A program made the translations under genes and the position numbers. Positions 14,763 to 15,359 of a DNA stretch of 15,359 nucleotides are shown here, piece by piece (positions within the stretch are counted from its first letter, which is position 1; each line of letters begins with the position of its first letter). The stretch spans positions 1 through 15,359 of the forward strand of contig NVVG01000104.1 of assembly GCA_002402125.1 (NCBI GenBank), read 5' to 3'. The notes beneath the pieces are model-generated. The model made no database searches, was not told the DNA's origin, and saw only the letters and a list, made by a program, of their open reading frames with translations. Source of the stretch: Moraxellaceae bacterium. Lineage in GTDB: Bacteria > Pseudomonadota > Gammaproteobacteria > Pseudomonadales > Ketobacteraceae.

Positions 14763-15141
14763 TACTCACCAACCCAAGGGAATGCAGCTCCATTCGTTCG
14801 GCCAACTCAATCAGTGATTGACGGCGTTGCTCTTTTTTAGACAGCTCTTTTCTAGATGCTGGAGCAACTTCACTCATATCGTTTTGTGCTGGAGGCTTAT
14901 CTTGAATCGCCCCATTTTCCGCGGGTGTAACCGGCTCTTTTTGTGCAAGTAGTTGCCGTAGTGATTCTGCCTCTGCTTGTGTAAGTTTAAGCGCTTGCTT
15001 TAATCTCTCAACCTGGTCGTGAGACATTACTTCTGCTGAAATCTGCTTGGATTGGTCGACTAGATAATTTCCTAGCGGAAACTCTTGATAGGCTAAATAT
15101 CCTATAGAGCTTATTACGGCGATGATAAATAGTGCTTTCAT
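14752..15141 (-). CDS. Small membrane-anchored coiled-coil protein
   Basis: The product has 129 residues. It has an N-terminal hydrophobic helix at about 3-18 (ALFIIAVISSIGYLAY), a heptad-like coiled coil at about 42-68 (VERLKQALKLTQAEAESLRQLL), a low-complexity Pro/Ala/Asp linker at 69-97 and a charged helical end. No family is recognised. It sits 15 bases downstream of the channel-protein gene, with GAGG before its ATG, and overlaps the following gene by 11 bases, so the three are very likely one transcript. A spacer or adaptor role in a complex with its neighbours fits, but this is inference. Confidence 0.65.
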   Translation of the reverse strand: MKALFIIAVISSIGYLAYQEFPLGNYLVDQSKQISAEVMSHDQVERLKQALKLTQAEAESLRQLLAQKEPVTPAENGAIQDKPPAQNDMSEVAPASRKELSKKEQRRQSLIELAERMELHSLGLVSNVE

Positions 15142-15156
15142 GATGTTAAACCCTCG

Positions 15157-15359
15157 TTAGCTCGCTGAATTGTTGACAGACTGCAAACGCACATGACGTA
15201 GCGCAATGGCTGCGCGTAGTATATTTGCGGTAGGCAGCCCCACCACCGTTGTCATAAATGCGGTGGAGAAATGTTTGGTTAAGTCCTGAATGATCATTTG
15301 GATTGATTGTGGGTCGATGGTTTTATCTGCTAGTGAGCCGATACCTAAACTAATACCAA
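15157..15359 (-). CDS. MotA/TolQ/ExbB-type channel protein, 3' end only
   Basis: Only the last 66 residues are in the window; the frame is open to the right edge. They contain GISLGIGSLADK, then a cytosolic linker, then FSTAFMTTVVGLPTANILRAA, which matches the last-helix signature of the MotA/TolQ/ExbB superfamily (T/S-A-x-x-T-T-x-x-G-L-x-x-A). These proteins form a five-subunit channel around two ExbD/MotB/TolR helices and turn ion flow into motion. The tail after the last helix is only about 15 residues, unlike the long tail of ZorA. I infer that the partner helix is the protein at 10364-10810. Assignment rests on the C-terminal helix alone. Confidence 0.65.
   Translation of the reverse strand, partial: GISLGIGSLADKTIDPQSIQMIIQDLTKHFSTAFMTTVVGLPTANILRAAIALRHVRLQSVNNSAS

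Noticed and set aside
5025..15359. Zorya anti-phage system, because of the MotA-like and MotB-like pair near unknown soluble genes
   Set aside because: The channel protein ends about 15 residues after its last helix, whereas ZorA has a long tail; no ZorD-type helicase/nuclease is visible, and the set includes a lytic transglycosylase and a secreted protein that Zorya lacks.

Overview
This window looks like a chromosomal accessory region of a Gram-negative gammaproteobacterium, possibly a marine one. The grounds are an outer-envelope style gene set (signal peptides, a MotA/ExbB-type channel protein, a periplasmic lytic transglycosylase), Phd/VapC and YefM/YoeB toxin-antitoxin pairs, and ordinary Shine-Dalgarno sites with dense stop-start overlaps. 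The genus is not determined.

Left part (1-5000). A partial membrane-protein gene runs off the left edge on the minus strand. Next come two convergent genes for the same family, a helical/TPR region followed by a class I SAM-dependent methyltransferase. The minus-strand copy (2448-4886) is full length. The plus-strand copy (577-2400) lacks about the first 200 residues and has no good start codon, although paralogue-like sequence continues upstream of its first usable start. It is probably a 5'-truncated duplicate.

Main part (5025-15359). A set of minus-strand genes reads from the right edge leftward: a MotA/TolQ/ExbB-type channel protein (3' end only), a small membrane-anchored coiled-coil protein, a membrane-anchored protein with a proline-rich stretch, a secreted periplasmic protein, a one-helix ExbD/MotB-like protein, a membrane-anchored lytic transglycosylase, a large soluble protein, a small soluble protein, and a protein with a catalytically degenerate Lon-protease-like domain followed by one membrane helix. 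Order, overlaps and localisation suggest one ion-motive-force-driven, envelope-spanning complex with a cytosolic module. I do not recognise it as a named system; it is the best candidate here for something undescribed.

This gene set is interrupted twice by toxin modules. Between 11.7 and 14.0 kb sit a plus-strand class II Fic (AMPylation) protein with an array of inverted-repeat operators over its promoter, and an intact yefM-yoeB pair. Between 8.4 and 9.4 kb sit an intact Phd-type antitoxin/VapC (PIN RNase) pair and the worn remains of a second toxin-antitoxin pair whose toxin is reduced to about 22 codons. Gene junctions in the modules and in the host gene set often use TAATG or ATGA overlaps, indicating translational coupling.
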